DNA of 64,000 nt from DATBVX01 sp963724625 (lineage in GTDB: Bacteria; Pseudomonadota; Gammaproteobacteria; Steroidobacterales; Steroidobacteraceae). The DNA lies in assembly GCA_963724625.1 (NCBI GenBank), contig CAVRVO010000001.1, positions 186,001-250,000 of the forward strand, given 5' to 3'. The position numbers were made by a program, and so were the translations under genes. A model generated the notes under the pieces. The model made no database searches. It was not told where the DNA came from and saw only the letters and a list, made by a program, of their open reading frames with translations. This document shows, in pieces, positions 9,404 to 21,376 of the stretch. How positions within the stretch are numbered: position 1 is the first letter of the stretch; every line of letters begins with the position of its first letter.

Positions 9404-9955
9404 TCATCTCGGGTCGTGACGCCCGACGCTGTCGCTATCGGTGATGTGCAGTTCCTCGCGCCCGGCGGCGCGGTCTGCGAGGTAGTGTCTGAGCGCGAAT
9501 GTGCCGCTCTGAAATGCGATCTCGTCCCACGGAATGTCGCGCTCCTCGACCAGCTTGACCTCGAGGCTTTCGGGGCCGACGCCGAAGCGCGGTTCAAGCA
9601 GGCGGGCGCGGAAGAACACGTGTACCTGGCGCGCGCGAAGGGCGTGGAATATCGCCAGCATCGAGCCGATTTCGACGATCGCTTCAGCCTCTTCGACCGC
9701 TTCACGTGCGGCGGCCTGCATCAGGGTTTCGTCGTTCTCCATGAAGCCTGCCGGGATGGTCCAGAAGCCGAGGCGCGGCTCAATGGCGCGGCGACAGATG
9801 AGGATCTTCCCGGCCCATTCCGGCACGCAACCTGCGACCAGTTTGGGATTCTGATAATGGATCGTTCCGCAGCTCTCGCAGACGAATCGTGGCAGGTGAT
9901 CACCGGGCGGAACCCTAAGGCTGACCCGCTGCCCGCAGTGACTGCAGAAATTCAT
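9404..9955 (-). CDS. Nudix hydrolase with N-terminal zinc ribbon
   Basis: About 183 residues. An N-terminal zinc ribbon (CSHCG ... CESCG) is followed by a Nudix domain with a complete box: Gly in AGFMENDET followed by REAVEEAEA, i.e. G-x5-E-x7-RE-x2-EE. The zinc ribbon plus Nudix order resembles NudC (NADH pyrophosphatase/RNA deNADding), but the protein is shorter than E. coli NudC (257 aa) and lacks its N-terminal domain. The substrate (NADH, ADP-ribose or another nucleoside diphosphate derivative) is therefore uncertain. ATG 9955 is taken as the start because the ribbon begins at once (MNFCSHCG). It follows paralogue A of the surface protein by 19 bases on the same strand, so it could be read from the same transcript. 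Confidence 0.85.
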   Translation of the reverse strand: MNFCSHCGQRVSLRVPPGDHLPRFVCESCGTIHYQNPKLVAGCVPEWAGKILICRRAIEPRLGFWTIPAGFMENDETLMQAAAREAVEEAEAIVEIGSMLAIFHALRARQVHVFFRARLLEPRFGVGPESLEVKLVEERDIPWDEIAFQSGTFALRHYLADRAAGREELHITDSDSVGRHDPR

Positions 9956-9974
9956 GCCGGGTTCGCGCGCACCA

Positions 9975-12900
9975 TCAGCGGAAGTTGTATTGGATGCGCA
10001 TGCCGAGTGCAAGATCGGACACGTCGAGGAACTCGAGCCCCTGAAGGGTCTGGTACTCGATGTAGGCTGAAATGCCGTATCGAAGCTGAGCCGCCATACC
10101 GACAGCGAATATCATGAATGATTGATCGGCTGCTTCTGATGTCACAACGATGGGCGGCGTCGGGTTTGCCGTGCCCGCAAAGGGATCATTCGCAAAGCGT
10201 ACGCCGAACACGTTGGCTTCATCATTGAACTCCCATACCGCATCGGCTCGCAGGTGCGGCAGTAATATGATCCATCCCAGGTTCCACGCCCCGGTGATGC
10301 GTGCTCCGACACTGGCGGTTGCCGACTGGAAGTCCTGTTTCTCGTAGATGAGATCCAGGCCGGCGGCGCCTTCTTCCTGGAACCCGTTCACTTTTGCGTC
10401 GATGTAGTAAAGACGTGCATTCGGCGAAATCGTTACTGGACCGACGAGGAAGTCATGACCAGCGGAGACGCCGGCGCTCAGCGTGCTTCCATCGCTCGAC
10501 CCCTGCGCCGTGCGATCGATGGTGCCGCCGGCATCGACATAGCGAATCCGGCGCTCGGAATCGAGGCTGGAGTGGCCATAGGCCACAAAGCCATCTGCAT
10601 AGAAGGGCCCGTCCACAGGGTACAGCCCACCATAGAGAGAAATGTTCCAGGCGCTCGTGTTCAGTCCGCCTTCGCCAGACGGATTGAAGGACGCATCGGA
10701 CTCGCCAAATCCAAGGGCAAGACCGACCATCGCCTGCTCGTCCGGAATTTGATAGTCGGCACCGCCGCTGATGCCCCATTGATCCGCATCGAAACCGGCG
10801 TCGGCAGTCGAGTCGCTCTTCTGGCTGGAGCCAAAATTGCCGCGCATCCAGAAACCCCAGCGGTCGCTGAACAGGGGCTCGCGGAGTGTCGAACGTGGGG
10901 CTTCCGGCCACCTCATCTGCCGCCAGTTTGAGCATCTCGGGCGGAACGGGCTTGTCGTCGACGATCAAGGTCAATCCCAGTCCTGGAGCAGCGCTAAGAC
11001 CCCCTGCGCCGGACCTGAGCGCCATCAGGCGATCCATGACTCCAACTGACAGGTCGCGCGCCAGGAGCAGTGTCTGAGTCTTGATTGCATTGAGATCCTG
11101 CGCGCCGAGCTCACGGACCGCAGTCGTCTGGCGCGCCGGGTCGGTGTCGAGCACGATTCCGTTGCAGCGGGCCAGCAGGTCCGATTCCTCTTCGGTCAGG
11201 GTGGGTTGCTGAGTCAGGCGCAGACACAGATCATCGAGCGCCACGGCGACGGAGTGTTCGTTCGGAGTGAGATCGGGCAGCGATTGCAGTGACGCGCGTG
11301 GCGATGGGATTTCGACCGAGATGGTTGCGGTGCTCGATCCGGTCGCGCCGCCGTCGTCAGTCACCTCCAGCCTGATCACAGTGTCTCCGTCCGGTAACCG
11401 GACATCGATCGTCGCGCCCGAGCCAATGGGCTGTTGCTGGTTGAACCACTTGTAGGACGCGATCGTGCCGTCTGAATCCGAGGACGTCGAACCATCGAGG
11501 TGCACGTTCTCCCCGGCAACACGATCGCTGTCGGGAATGGTGCGATTGCCGCCCGTAATCGTGGCGATGGGCGCGACGTTGGGCGGTGGCATCGCGACCG
11601 AGATGGTTGCGGTGCTCGATCCGGTCGCACCGTCGTTGTCCGTCACGACCAGCCTGATCGCGTTGTCTCCGTCGGGTAAACGGACATCGATCGTCGCTCC
11701 CGAGCCAATGGGCTGTTGCTGGTTGAACCACTTGTAGGATGCGATGGTGCCGTCTGGATCCGATGAGGTGGAACCATCGAGGTGCACGTTTTCCCCGGCA
11801 ACGCGATCGCTGTCGGGAATGGTGCGATTGCCGCCCGTGATCGTCGCAGTGGGAGTGCCGTTTGGCGTTTCGACTGTAATGGTTGCGCTGCTCGATCCGG
11901 TCGCACCGTCGTTGTCCGTCACTTCCAGCCTGATCACAGTGTCTCCGTCGGGCAAACGGACATCGATCGTCGCTCCCGAGCCAATGAGCTGTTGCTGGTT
12001 GAACCACTTGTAGGATTCGATGGTGCCGTCTGGATCCGATGAGGTGGAACCATCGAGGTGCACGTTTTCCCCGGCAACGCGATCGCTGTCGGGAATCGTA
12101 CGATTGCCGCCCTTGATTCGGGCGGTTGGCGCGACGTTGGGCTTTTCGACGGAAATGGTTGCGGTGCTCGATCCGGTCGCACCCTCGTTGTCAGTCACCT
12201 CCAGCCTGATCACAGTGTCTCCGTCCGGTAACCGGACATCGATCGTCGGTCCGGAGCCAATGAGCTGTTGCTTGTTGAACCACTTGTACGATGCGATGGT
12301 GCCGTCTGCATCCGATGAGGTGGAACCATCGAGGTGCACGTTTTCCCCGGCAACGCGATCGCTATCTGGAATCGTGCGATTGCCGTCCGTGATCTTCGCG
12401 GTGGGAGCGCCGTTTGGCTTTTCGACTGAGATCGTCGCACTGCTCGATCCGGTTGCACCGTCGTTGTCAGTCACCTCCAGCCTGATCACGGTGTCTCCGT
12501 CGGGTAAACGGACATCGATCGTCGCTCCCGAGCCAATGAGCTGTTGCTGGTTGAACCACTTGTAGGATGCGATGGTGCCGTCTGGATCCGATGACGTGGA
12601 ACCATCGAGGTGCACGTTTTCCCCGACAACGCGATCGCTGTCGGGAATCGTACGATTACCGCCCGTGATCGTGGCGGTGGGCGCGACGTTGGGCTTTGCC
12701 TCGACTGTCACTGTCACCGTCGCACGTGAATCTTCACTGGCGTCGCGAGCTCGGTAGTCAAATCGATCGGTACCGCTGAAATCTGCATCCGGCGTGTAAG
12801 TCACAGCGTTTCCCGCAATGGTCGCCGTCCCATTATGGGGGTTCTCCACAGAGGCGATGATGAGCGAATCGCCATCGACGTCCACATCGTTCGTGAGCAC

Positions 12901-13372
12901 GGAAATGGAGACCGCCCTGCCTTCCTGGGTGGTGGCCGAGTCATCGCGGGCGTTCGGTGGGTCGTTGACCGGTGTGACGGTGATCGTCACCGTCGCCGGC
13001 GCGCCCTCCGTCCCCGTGAAGTCGAGCGCTGTATAGGTAAAGGTGTCAGTCCCGAAAAAGTTGTCATCTGGCGTATACCTCACGAGATCCGGTCGGCCTC
13101 CCCTACGCCTGATTTCGACGGTACCGTTCGCGGGCTCTGTCACCCTCCCGATTTCGAACACCACCTCGCACGGACCACCTGGGCAAGGAAACTCCTGCGA
13201 GTCATTGGCGAGCACGTCCACTTCGACGTCCCTGTCTTCTGCTGTCGTTGCCGCGTCGGGCTCGGAATGTACATCTGCTGAAGCAATTGAGGACCAGGCG
13301 CCGCTGGCAACGCCGAAAGCGAGCAAGATAACGAGGGCAGGCCGGTTCGCGGTGTCGTGGAATCAGCGGCAT
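9975..13372 (-). CDS. Secreted surface protein A: cadherin-like + five PKD repeats + autotransporter-type barrel (two frame shifts)
   Basis: Predicted intact length about 1130 residues. Order: signal peptide (ALVILLAFGVASGAWSS), two cadherin-like/tandem-95 modules (NDVDVDGDSLIIASV, YTPDADFSGTDRFDY), five PKD modules of about 92 residues each opening with GNRTIPDSDR, an alpha-helical linker, then an outer-membrane barrel (from FSDRWGFWMRGNFG to GMRIQYNFR). The barrel and C-terminal aromatic-Arg end suggest type V secretion, with the Ig-like stalk displayed outside; binding partners are unknown. The frame breaks near 10891 (CCGCGAG against one base fewer in paralogue B) and near 13350 inside the signal peptide. 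I place the start at ATG 13372 because paralogue B has the same GCGCTCAATGCC context. Nearest neighbours are the Nudix gene downstream and paralogue B upstream. Confidence 0.8.
11311..12702 (-). repeat. Five tandem near-identical PKD-coding repeats
   Basis: Five units of 276-282 bp, in phase with the reading frame, encode the PKD modules of surface protein A. Unit boundaries, taken at the recurring GAC of the strand link (S/T-V-E/A-x-P), fall near 11314, 11596, 11872, 12148, 12424 and 12703. Long stretches are identical between units, for example the segments coding GENVHLDGSTSSD and YKWFNQQQ. Paralogue B has only one unit. The high DNA identity points to recent expansion or gene conversion and makes the region prone to assembly collapse. 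Confidence 0.92.
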
Positions 13373-13752
13373 TGAGCGTAGGTCCGTCAGTGCTTGACAC
13401 TCGTGGCGCAGAGACAGGTGCACGCGATGCCCAAGTGCTAACCGGAAACGCCTTCATCGGTCCCTCGTTCGCCGTCGGACGTCTTGCCCTGTCCGAATAT
13501 CGACGCGTACGCTGCTTCTTGTTCGGCAGCTGTGAGTCTTAGCTCAGCCGTACATCTACTCCGCCTCGCAGTAGCACGCAACCCAGCCGTGTCACCGCAC
13601 CTCTCGACGCGGATTATGTTGCCTAGCGGCTACCGAAACCCCTTGCCTGGCTAGGTGCGACATGAACGCGAGGCAACGGATGATCTCTCAACCCCGGCCC
13701 CACCGGTGGTCTCATATCCTGCGACCGGCGATATGCGGGATTGAAGTGCGTC
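13373..13752. other. Intergenic region upstream of surface protein A
   Basis: About 380 bases between the two surface-protein genes. It holds the presumed promoter of A (minus strand), within a block at 13421-13584 that is conserved upstream of B. No tRNA, hairpin with U-run or convincing open frame was seen. I could not settle on -35/-10 boxes. Confidence 0.6.
13421..13584 (-). repeat. Upstream duplicated block, copy A
   Basis: About 164 bases resembling 16096-16258 upstream of paralogue B. Shared words include GCGATGCCCAAGTGCT, CCTTCATCGG, GTCCGAATATCGAC and a 20-base run beginning CCGTACATCTACTCC. Conservation outside the coding region shows the duplication included the promoter, so both copies are probably regulated alike. 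Confidence 0.8.
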
Positions 13753-16046
13753 TCAGCGGAAGCTGTATTGGATGCGCAAGCCGAGAGCCAGGTCGGACAC
13801 GTTGAGGAACTCGAGCCCCTGAATTGTCTGGTACTCGACATAGGCTGACATGCCATATCGAAGCTGGGCAGCCATCCCCACGGCGAATACCATGAATGAC
13901 TGATCGGCTTTTTCTGATGTCACGATGATGGGTGGCGTCGGACTTGCGGTGCCCGCAAACGGATCATTTGCAAAGCGCACACCGAACGCGTTGACGCCAT
14001 CCTCAAACTCCCATACAGCGTCGGCTCGGAAGTGGGGCAACAAGATGATCCATCCCAGGTTCCAGGCTCCGGTGATGCGAGCGCCAATGCTGGCAGTAGC
14101 CGACTGGAAAGTCCTGTTTCTCGTAGATGAGATCCAGACCAGAGGCGCCGCTTTCCCCGAATTCGCCCACGGTTGCGTCGATGTAGCTGAGGCGTGCATT
14201 GGGCGAAATCGTCACTGGGCCGACGAGGAAATCATGGCCGGCGGAAACACCGACGCTAAGCATTCTCCCGTCGGTCGATCCCTGTGCAGTGCGATCGACC
14301 GTGCCGTCGGCATCGACATAGTGAATGCGGCGCTCGGAATCAAGACTTGACTGACCATAGGACACAAAGCCATCCGCGTAGAAGATGCCATCCTCTGGAT
14401 ACACCCCACCGTACAGCGAAATGTTCCACGCACTCATGTTCAATCCGCCCTCGCCGGACGGCTTGAAGGAAGCATCGGATTGGCCAAACCCCAGGGCGAG
14501 GCCGAACATCGCCTGTTCCTGGGGACTTCGATAGTCGGCACCGCCGCTGATGCCCCATTGATCCGCATCGAAACCGGCGTCGGCAGTCGAATTGCTCTTC
14601 TCGCTGGAGCCAAAATTGCCGCGCATCCAAAAACCCCAGCGGTCACTGAACAGGGGCTCTGGATTGTCGAACGTGGGGTTTCCGACCACCTCATCTGCCG
14701 CCAGTTTGAGCATCTCCGGCGGAACGGGCTTGCCGTCGACGGTCAGGCTCAGTCCCAGTCCCGGAGCGGCGCTCAGACCTTGCGCGCCGGATCGCAAAGC
14801 CATCAGTCGATCCATGACTCCGAGAGACAGATCGCGCGCCAGCAGTAGCGTCTGTGTCTTGATTGCATTGAGATCCTGCGCCCCGAGTTCACTGACGGCG
14901 GTCGTCTGCCGCGCTGGATCGTTGTCGAACACAATTCCATTGCATCGGGCCAGCAGATCCGATTCTTCTTCGGTCAACGTGGATTGCTGACTCAGGCGCA
15001 GGCACAGATCGTCGAGCGCAACGGCGACGGAGCGCTGGTTCGGCGTGAGGTCTGGCAGGTCTTGCAACGACGTGCGGGGCGGCGGCATTGCGACCGCGAT
15101 TGTCGCCGTGCTCGATCCACTGGCATTGTCGTCGTCAGTCACCACCAGCCTGATGACGTTGTCGCCGTCGGCCAGGCGGACGTCGATCGTCGGACCCGAC
15201 CCGATGGGCTGTTGCTGGTTGAACCACATGTACGACGCGATGGTGCCGTCAGGATCCGATGAGGCAGATCCATCGAGGTGCACGTTCTCTCCAGCGATTC
15301 GGTCGCTGTCAGGAATCGTGCGATTACCGCCGGTGATGCTGGCGGTGGGAGCGACGTTGGGCGTTACCACGACTGTCACCGTCGCAGACGCCGAGGTGGC
15401 GGCGGTAGCGTCTTGGGCTCTGTAGGTGAATCGATCGGTACCGCTGAAGGCTGGATCCGGCGTGTATGTCACGGCGTTTCCCGCGATGGCCGCCGTTCCG
15501 TGGTTGGGCTGAGCTACTGAGGCGACACTGAGCGCATCGCCTTCGATGTCCGTATCGTTCGCGAGCACGGAAATCGTGACGGCCCTGCCTTGACCGGTGG
15601 TGGCCGAGTCGTCGACCGCGTTCGGTGCGTCGTTGACCGGTGTGACGGTGATCGTCACCGTCGTTGGTGGTCCCTCGACTCCGGATTCGAAGAAGCTGAC
15701 TTGGACATAGGTAAAGGTGTCGGTCCCCGAGAAGTTAGCGCGAGGCGTGTACGTGACGGAATCCGGCGGATTAAACCCCGGTCTGGCGTTGATTTCGACG
15801 GAACCGTTCGCAGGCTGGGTCACCCTCGCGATAGTCAGACGCGGGTACCGGACCAAAGCCTGGAAGGTCCTGGGTGTCATTTTCGAGCACCCCCACTTCG
15901 ATTGCCCTGTCTTCCGGCGTTGTAGCCGAATCGGGGTTCGAAACTACGGCCGCGGCAGCTCGTGCAGACCACAAGCCGCCCAGGCTGAACGTGAGCAAAA
16001 AAACAAGTAGCGGGCGGGCTCGCGCAAACCTGAGGTCAGCAGGCAT
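13753..16046 (-). CDS. Secreted surface protein B: cadherin-like + single PKD + autotransporter-type barrel (two frame shifts)
   Basis: Predicted intact length about 764 residues. A signal peptide (PLLVFLLTFSLGGLWSARA) is followed by two cadherin-like modules, one PKD module (GNRTIPDSDRIAGEN), the helical linker (LDDLCLRLSQQSTL) and the barrel (FSDRWGFWMRGNFG to GLRIQYSFR). It is the tandem paralogue of A and differs mainly by having one PKD unit in place of five. The frame breaks near 15848 (GPVP switching to RYPRLTIARV) and near 14108, where TGGAAAG stands against TGGAAG at the same place in A; both are single surplus bases typical of homopolymer errors. The start at ATG 16046 gives a basic n-region (ADLRFARAR) and matches A. 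The function is presumably adhesion or surface display. Confidence 0.8.
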
Positions 16047-16450
16047 TGAGCGCGTGTCCCGCAATGCTTCCACCTGGTGACGGAAAGTTATGTGCCCGCG
16101 ATGCCCAAGTGCTGACTAGAACAACCTTCATCGGCTCCCTCTTCGCCGTCGGACGTCCTGGCTTGTCCGAATATCGACCTTGCGTCTACTTTATCTTCTG
16201 GCACTGATAAGTTTTGCTATCCGTACATCTACTCCGCCTCGCATGAGCGCGCAACCCGGTCCGCGCCTCCGCAGTCTCTCGGTGCGATCGCTGTCGCCAA
16301 AAGGCTACAGCAAAAATTGCAAAGCCACCTCGGACGTGAATGCACAGGATCTAGATTAGTGCTTGACCACGACATGTCGCGCTGGCTCATGCATTCCGGG
16401 CATCGCTGACGCGAGCAGCGGCGAATCGTCTCGTGGCGTAGCCTTAATCT
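16047..16450. other. Intergenic region between surface protein B and tRNA-Leu
   Basis: About 400 bases. It contains the presumed promoter of B, including the block 16096-16258 shared with A. The remainder up to the tRNA 3' end shows nothing I can assign. Confidence 0.6.
16096..16258 (-). repeat. Upstream duplicated block, copy B
   Basis: Partner of 13421-13584: same order of conserved words and nearly the same length (163 against 164 bases), with scattered substitutions. It is more diverged than the coding parts of the barrel. Confidence 0.8.
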
Positions 16451-16537
16451 TGGTGCCGGTGGAGGGAATCGAACCCACACTCTGTTGCCAGAACCGGATT
16501 TTGAGTCCGGCGCGTCTACCAGTTCCGCCACACCGGC
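16451..16537 (-). tRNA. tRNA-Leu (anticodon CAA)
   Basis: An 87-base tRNA with encoded CCA (16451-16453). The acceptor stem GCCGGTG/CACCGGC pairs fully. The anticodon loop CTCAAAA sits between CCGGA and TCCGG-type arms and gives CAA, reading UUG. The long variable arm expected of tRNA-Leu and the T-loop GTTCGATTC are present. It is transcribed away from the sigma-factor operon. Confidence 0.97.
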
Positions 16538-16679
16538 TGGGTGCAAATAGCTGTGTATCTCGAACCTTTGTGAATCGGCCGGGTCTACCAGGCCCCCAAC
16601 CCGGCGTCGGGGCGTGCAGTATAAAGTTTCAGCTTTATAGGTGCGACGGTTTGCCGTCCTCGCGCATCCTAATCAGGTA

Positions 16680-17288
16680 ATGACCCGGCTGACCGATATC
16701 GCGATCGATGCGGACGTGCTCTCGCGCGCTCAGGCTGGCGAGCCCGATGCGCAGGCGCATGTGTATCTTGCGTTTTCGAGTGCGACCTACGCGCTGATCC
16801 GACGCGTCATGCCACGCGCCGCGGTTGCCGATGATCTGTTTCAGGACACGTTCGTCGAAGTGCTGCAGAGCCTGCCGTCGTTTCGTGGCGAAGCGCCGCT
16901 CGGCGCCTGGATTCGCCGTATCGCGGTCAGCAAGTGCCTCATGTATTTGCGCTCACCCTGGCATCGGAGCCTCTTGTGGCTGGATCAGCTCGCGTCCGAC
17001 AACGGTGACGCGACCCTGCCGTCCGAGGCAGCCACCGTGCAGGACCAGGCGAACCCGGCGCTGCAACAGGACCTCGAGGTGGCGTTGGCGAAGCTTCCAG
17101 CGCGTGCGCGGGCCGTGGTGTGGCTGCACGACGTCGAGGGATTCACCCACGATGAAATCGCCAGGCAGTTCGGCATGACGGTCAGCTTTTCGAAGTCACA
17201 GCTCATGCGGGCGCATTTACGGCTGCGAGAGCTGCTGCAGGAACAGGCGGAGAGTTCGACATGCATCCCAGTTTCGACCAGCTTCTGA
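16680..17288 (+). CDS. ECF-type RNA polymerase sigma factor
   Basis: About 202 residues. Region 2 contains DDLFQDTFVEVLQSLPSFRGEAPLGAWIRRIA, split here as DDLFQDTFVEV and FRGEAPLGAWIRRIA, which recognises the -10 element. Region 4 contains ARAVVWLHDVEGFTHDEIARQF with its helix-turn-helix. It directs polymerase to a small stress or envelope regulon. Its stop overlaps the anti-sigma gene by 28 bases, a translationally coupled pair, and an exported PDZ protein follows. I use ATG 16680; a GTG at 16641 is also in frame. An inverted repeat TATAAA/TTTATA (16620-16639) lies just upstream and could be a -10 box or operator. Autoregulation is likely but not shown. Confidence 0.87.
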   Translation: MTRLTDIAIDADVLSRAQAGEPDAQAHVYLAFSSATYALIRRVMPRAAVADDLFQDTFVEVLQSLPSFRGEAPLGAWIRRIAVSKCLMYLRSPWHRSLLWLDQLASDNGDATLPSEAATVQDQANPALQQDLEVALAKLPARARAVVWLHDVEGFTHDEIARQFGMTVSFSKSQLMRAHLRLRELLQEQAESSTCIPVSTSF

Positions 17289-17902
17289 GCCTGCGCGAGA
17301 GGGTTGCGCCCGAGGACGACGTGGCTGTCCACGTGCGCAATTGCGCAGAGTGCCGCGCAACTGTCGAAAGCACCCGAGGCATCGCGGCCCGATTGCGGGA
17401 ACTGCCGTCGCAGGCCGCGCCCCCCGATCGCTGGTTGGCGATCCGAACCGCGTTTCTGGCACAGGCGGCGGCTCGTTCCACACGACGGGTGCGCCGACCG
17501 GGATGGCTTCTGCCGGCCGCAAGCGCGGCTATCGTGCTGTGTGCTGTTCTGCTCACCGTCGGCAGTCACGGGCCACAACAGCGCACGAGCGCTCGCACGC
17601 CGGTTGCGAGTGATGTACCGAGTTCTTCCGCTCCTCCACAACAGGTGCTGGTTGCTGAGTCGCAGCGACTGGAAGCGGTGCTCGCAACTTTGCCTGCTGA
17701 CACGCGCGTCGCTCGTGCCGGTACGGCTTTGACGGTCGCTGGCCTCGAGGACCGGATTCGCTGGGTCGACTATCGACTCAACATGGCCAACGAAGCGGGC
17801 ATCAACCCGCGCCAGGAGGACCTGCTGTGGCGCGAGCGCGTGGAGCTGCTGAATTCACTGGTGGCCGTGCGCTATGCCGACGCGCGCACGCGCGCCTTTT
17901 GA
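17261..17902 (+). CDS. Anti-sigma factor, zinc-finger and single membrane span
   Basis: 213 residues. The N-terminal half carries HVRNCAECR, the H-x3-C-x2-C zinc anti-sigma signature, which binds and holds the sigma factor. One membrane helix follows (LLPAASAAIVLCAVLLTVG, ~85-103), then a Pro/Ser-rich stretch and a C-terminal extracytoplasmic domain with LEDRIRWVDYRLN. The topology fits a sensor whose outside part responds to an envelope signal. It overlaps the sigma gene and the downstream PDZ gene follows after 31 bases. The specific family is not recognised beyond the ZAS motif; the assignment rests on motif plus position. Confidence 0.75.
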   Translation: MHPSFDQLLSLRERVAPEDDVAVHVRNCAECRATVESTRGIAARLRELPSQAAPPDRWLAIRTAFLAQAAARSTRRVRRPGWLLPAASAAIVLCAVLLTVGSHGPQQRTSARTPVASDVPSSSAPPQQVLVAESQRLEAVLATLPADTRVARAGTALTVAGLEDRIRWVDYRLNMANEAGINPRQEDLLWRERVELLNSLVAVRYADARTRAF

Positions 17903-17933
17903 GAACGATCAATTGAGAATCCCGGAGGAACCG

Positions 17934-18971
17934 ATGTCCTTGTACAAGCGAATCCACGTTTCTCGACGCGTGCTGCTGGTCCTGGCGCTGCTGCCGGCGC
18001 TGGCACTTGCTGCTGATGACAAAGAGAAGAGCCAACCCGACATCGAGGCTCAACTCGCGGACGCGCGAGCGCGGCTGGAGGCGGCAGCGCGCGAGGTCGC
18101 AGAGCTCAGCGGACAGCTCACCGGTCCGATCATGCAGGATTACATGGTCGCGGGTGTGGCAGGCATGCACTCCCGAGCCATGCTGGGAATCAATCTGGGC
18201 GATGAGCGCGATGCGAACAAGGAAGGCGTGCGGGTGCAGAGCGTGACACCGGGCGGACCAGCGAGTGACGCGGGATTGCGTGCTGGTGACGTCATCGTGG
18301 GCATCGATGGCAAGAACCTGCGCAACAAGGACAAGTCCGCCGCCGCACTTGTCGAGCACATGCGTACGGTGAAGGTTGGCGACAAGGTGAAGGTGGACTT
18401 CGTGCGCGACGGCAAGACCAATAGCGCAGAAATCACCACGGAAGCATTCGGTGCGGGACCATTCATGATGGGCACGCCGGCAGATCGCGTCTTCATGATG
18501 CGGACGCCGGGGCCTTTCGGGGCAGTGCCCCCGATGCCTCCGACTCCATTCACGATGGCTTTCCCAGCTGCGAATGTGCTCGACATGGAGCTCGTCGCGA
18601 TGACACCCAAGCTCGGCAAGTATTTCGGCACGGACAAGGGCGTGTTGGTGGTGCGCGCACCGGGAGATTCTGAATTGAAGCTCGAGGATGGCGATGTAAT
18701 CCTCGATATCGATGGACGCACGCCGCAAAACGGCGCGCACGCGCTGCGGATCCTCGGTTCTTACCAACCCGGCGAAAAGGTAGCGATCAATGTTCTGCGC
18801 GATCGTAAGCCGGTCAAACTGGCCGTCACGGTGTCGGACCGCGGCCCCATGACGATTCACGGTGGCGGCAACGCCATGTGGTTCAACGCCCCGGTGCCGC
18901 CGCCCGACGTGAAACCGCTTCCGGGCGCGCCGAAGCCGGTGCTTCCACCACAAAGTGAAGGACCCACCTGA
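17934..18971 (+). CDS. Exported protein with two PDZ domains
   Basis: About 345 residues. A signal peptide (VLLVLALLPALALA) is followed by a short helical coiled stretch (QLADARARLEAAAREVAEL), PDZ1 (MLGINLGDE ... GLRAGDVIVGIDG), a Met/Pro-rich linker, PDZ2 (GVLVVRAPGDSELKLEDGDVILDIDG) and a Pro-rich tail. There is no Ser protease or metalloprotease domain, so it resembles the PDZ half of DegQ or RseP without the catalytic part. Being third in the sigma/anti-sigma operon, it may scaffold or sense misfolded envelope proteins (inference). The start at ATG 17934 has GGAGG six bases upstream. Confidence 0.82.
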   Translation: MSLYKRIHVSRRVLLVLALLPALALAADDKEKSQPDIEAQLADARARLEAAAREVAELSGQLTGPIMQDYMVAGVAGMHSRAMLGINLGDERDANKEGVRVQSVTPGGPASDAGLRAGDVIVGIDGKNLRNKDKSAAALVEHMRTVKVGDKVKVDFVRDGKTNSAEITTEAFGAGPFMMGTPADRVFMMRTPGPFGAVPPMPPTPFTMAFPAANVLDMELVAMTPKLGKYFGTDKGVLVVRAPGDSELKLEDGDVILDIDGRTPQNGAHALRILGSYQPGEKVAINVLRDRKPVKLAVTVSDRGPMTIHGGGNAMWFNAPVPPPDVKPLPGAPKPVLPPQSEGPT

Positions 18972-18995
18972 CGCATCAGGGCAGTCGGAGCCGGC

Positions 18996-19113
18996 CATTG
19001 GGTGGGGGGTTGTGCCAACTTCGGGCTGATCACGTTTGATGGCAGTGCTGCCCGAGAATGCATCCCCGCAAACACTGCTCGCCCGAGTTGGCACAATCCC
19101 CCCGACCGCAATG
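18996..19113. repeat. 118-bp imperfect palindrome between the PDZ gene and queA
   Basis: The arms 18996-19026 and 19081-19113 match as inverted repeats with a few bulges: CATTG..GT.GGGGGG.TTGTGCCAAC.TCGGGC against its complement. A shorter inner pair, GCAGTG (19042-19047) and CACTGC (19073-19078), nests inside. No U-run follows. It could be a strong bidirectional transcription stop for the PDZ operon, or a small palindromic mobile relic. The rest of 18972-19169 shows nothing assignable. Confidence 0.75.
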
Positions 19114-19169
19114 TCCGTCTCCTTCTGCCTGCAGGCGAGTTCCGGACTCTTTGCTACCATCCGCGGCCC

Positions 19170-21317
<2,148 letters not shown>

Positions 21318-21376
21318 ACCGCGCTCTTTTTGCCAGCCGCCCCCAGAACGGCGGTCAACCAGTCGAAGGGACAACC

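Noticed and set aside
11311..12702. CRISPR array or non-coding satellite
   Set aside because: Units are about 276-282 bp, in frame and encode PKD modules; there are no short repeats with spacers.
16229..16546. Open frame of 105 codons on the minus strand over tRNA-Leu (GVAELVDAPDSKSGS)
   Set aside because: This is the well-known spurious translation of tRNA-Leu genes, not a protein.
19086..19103. Sigma-54 promoter suggested by TTGGCAC in the queA-upstream palindrome
   Set aside because: The -12 element (TTGC) is missing at the right distance; only a run of C follows.
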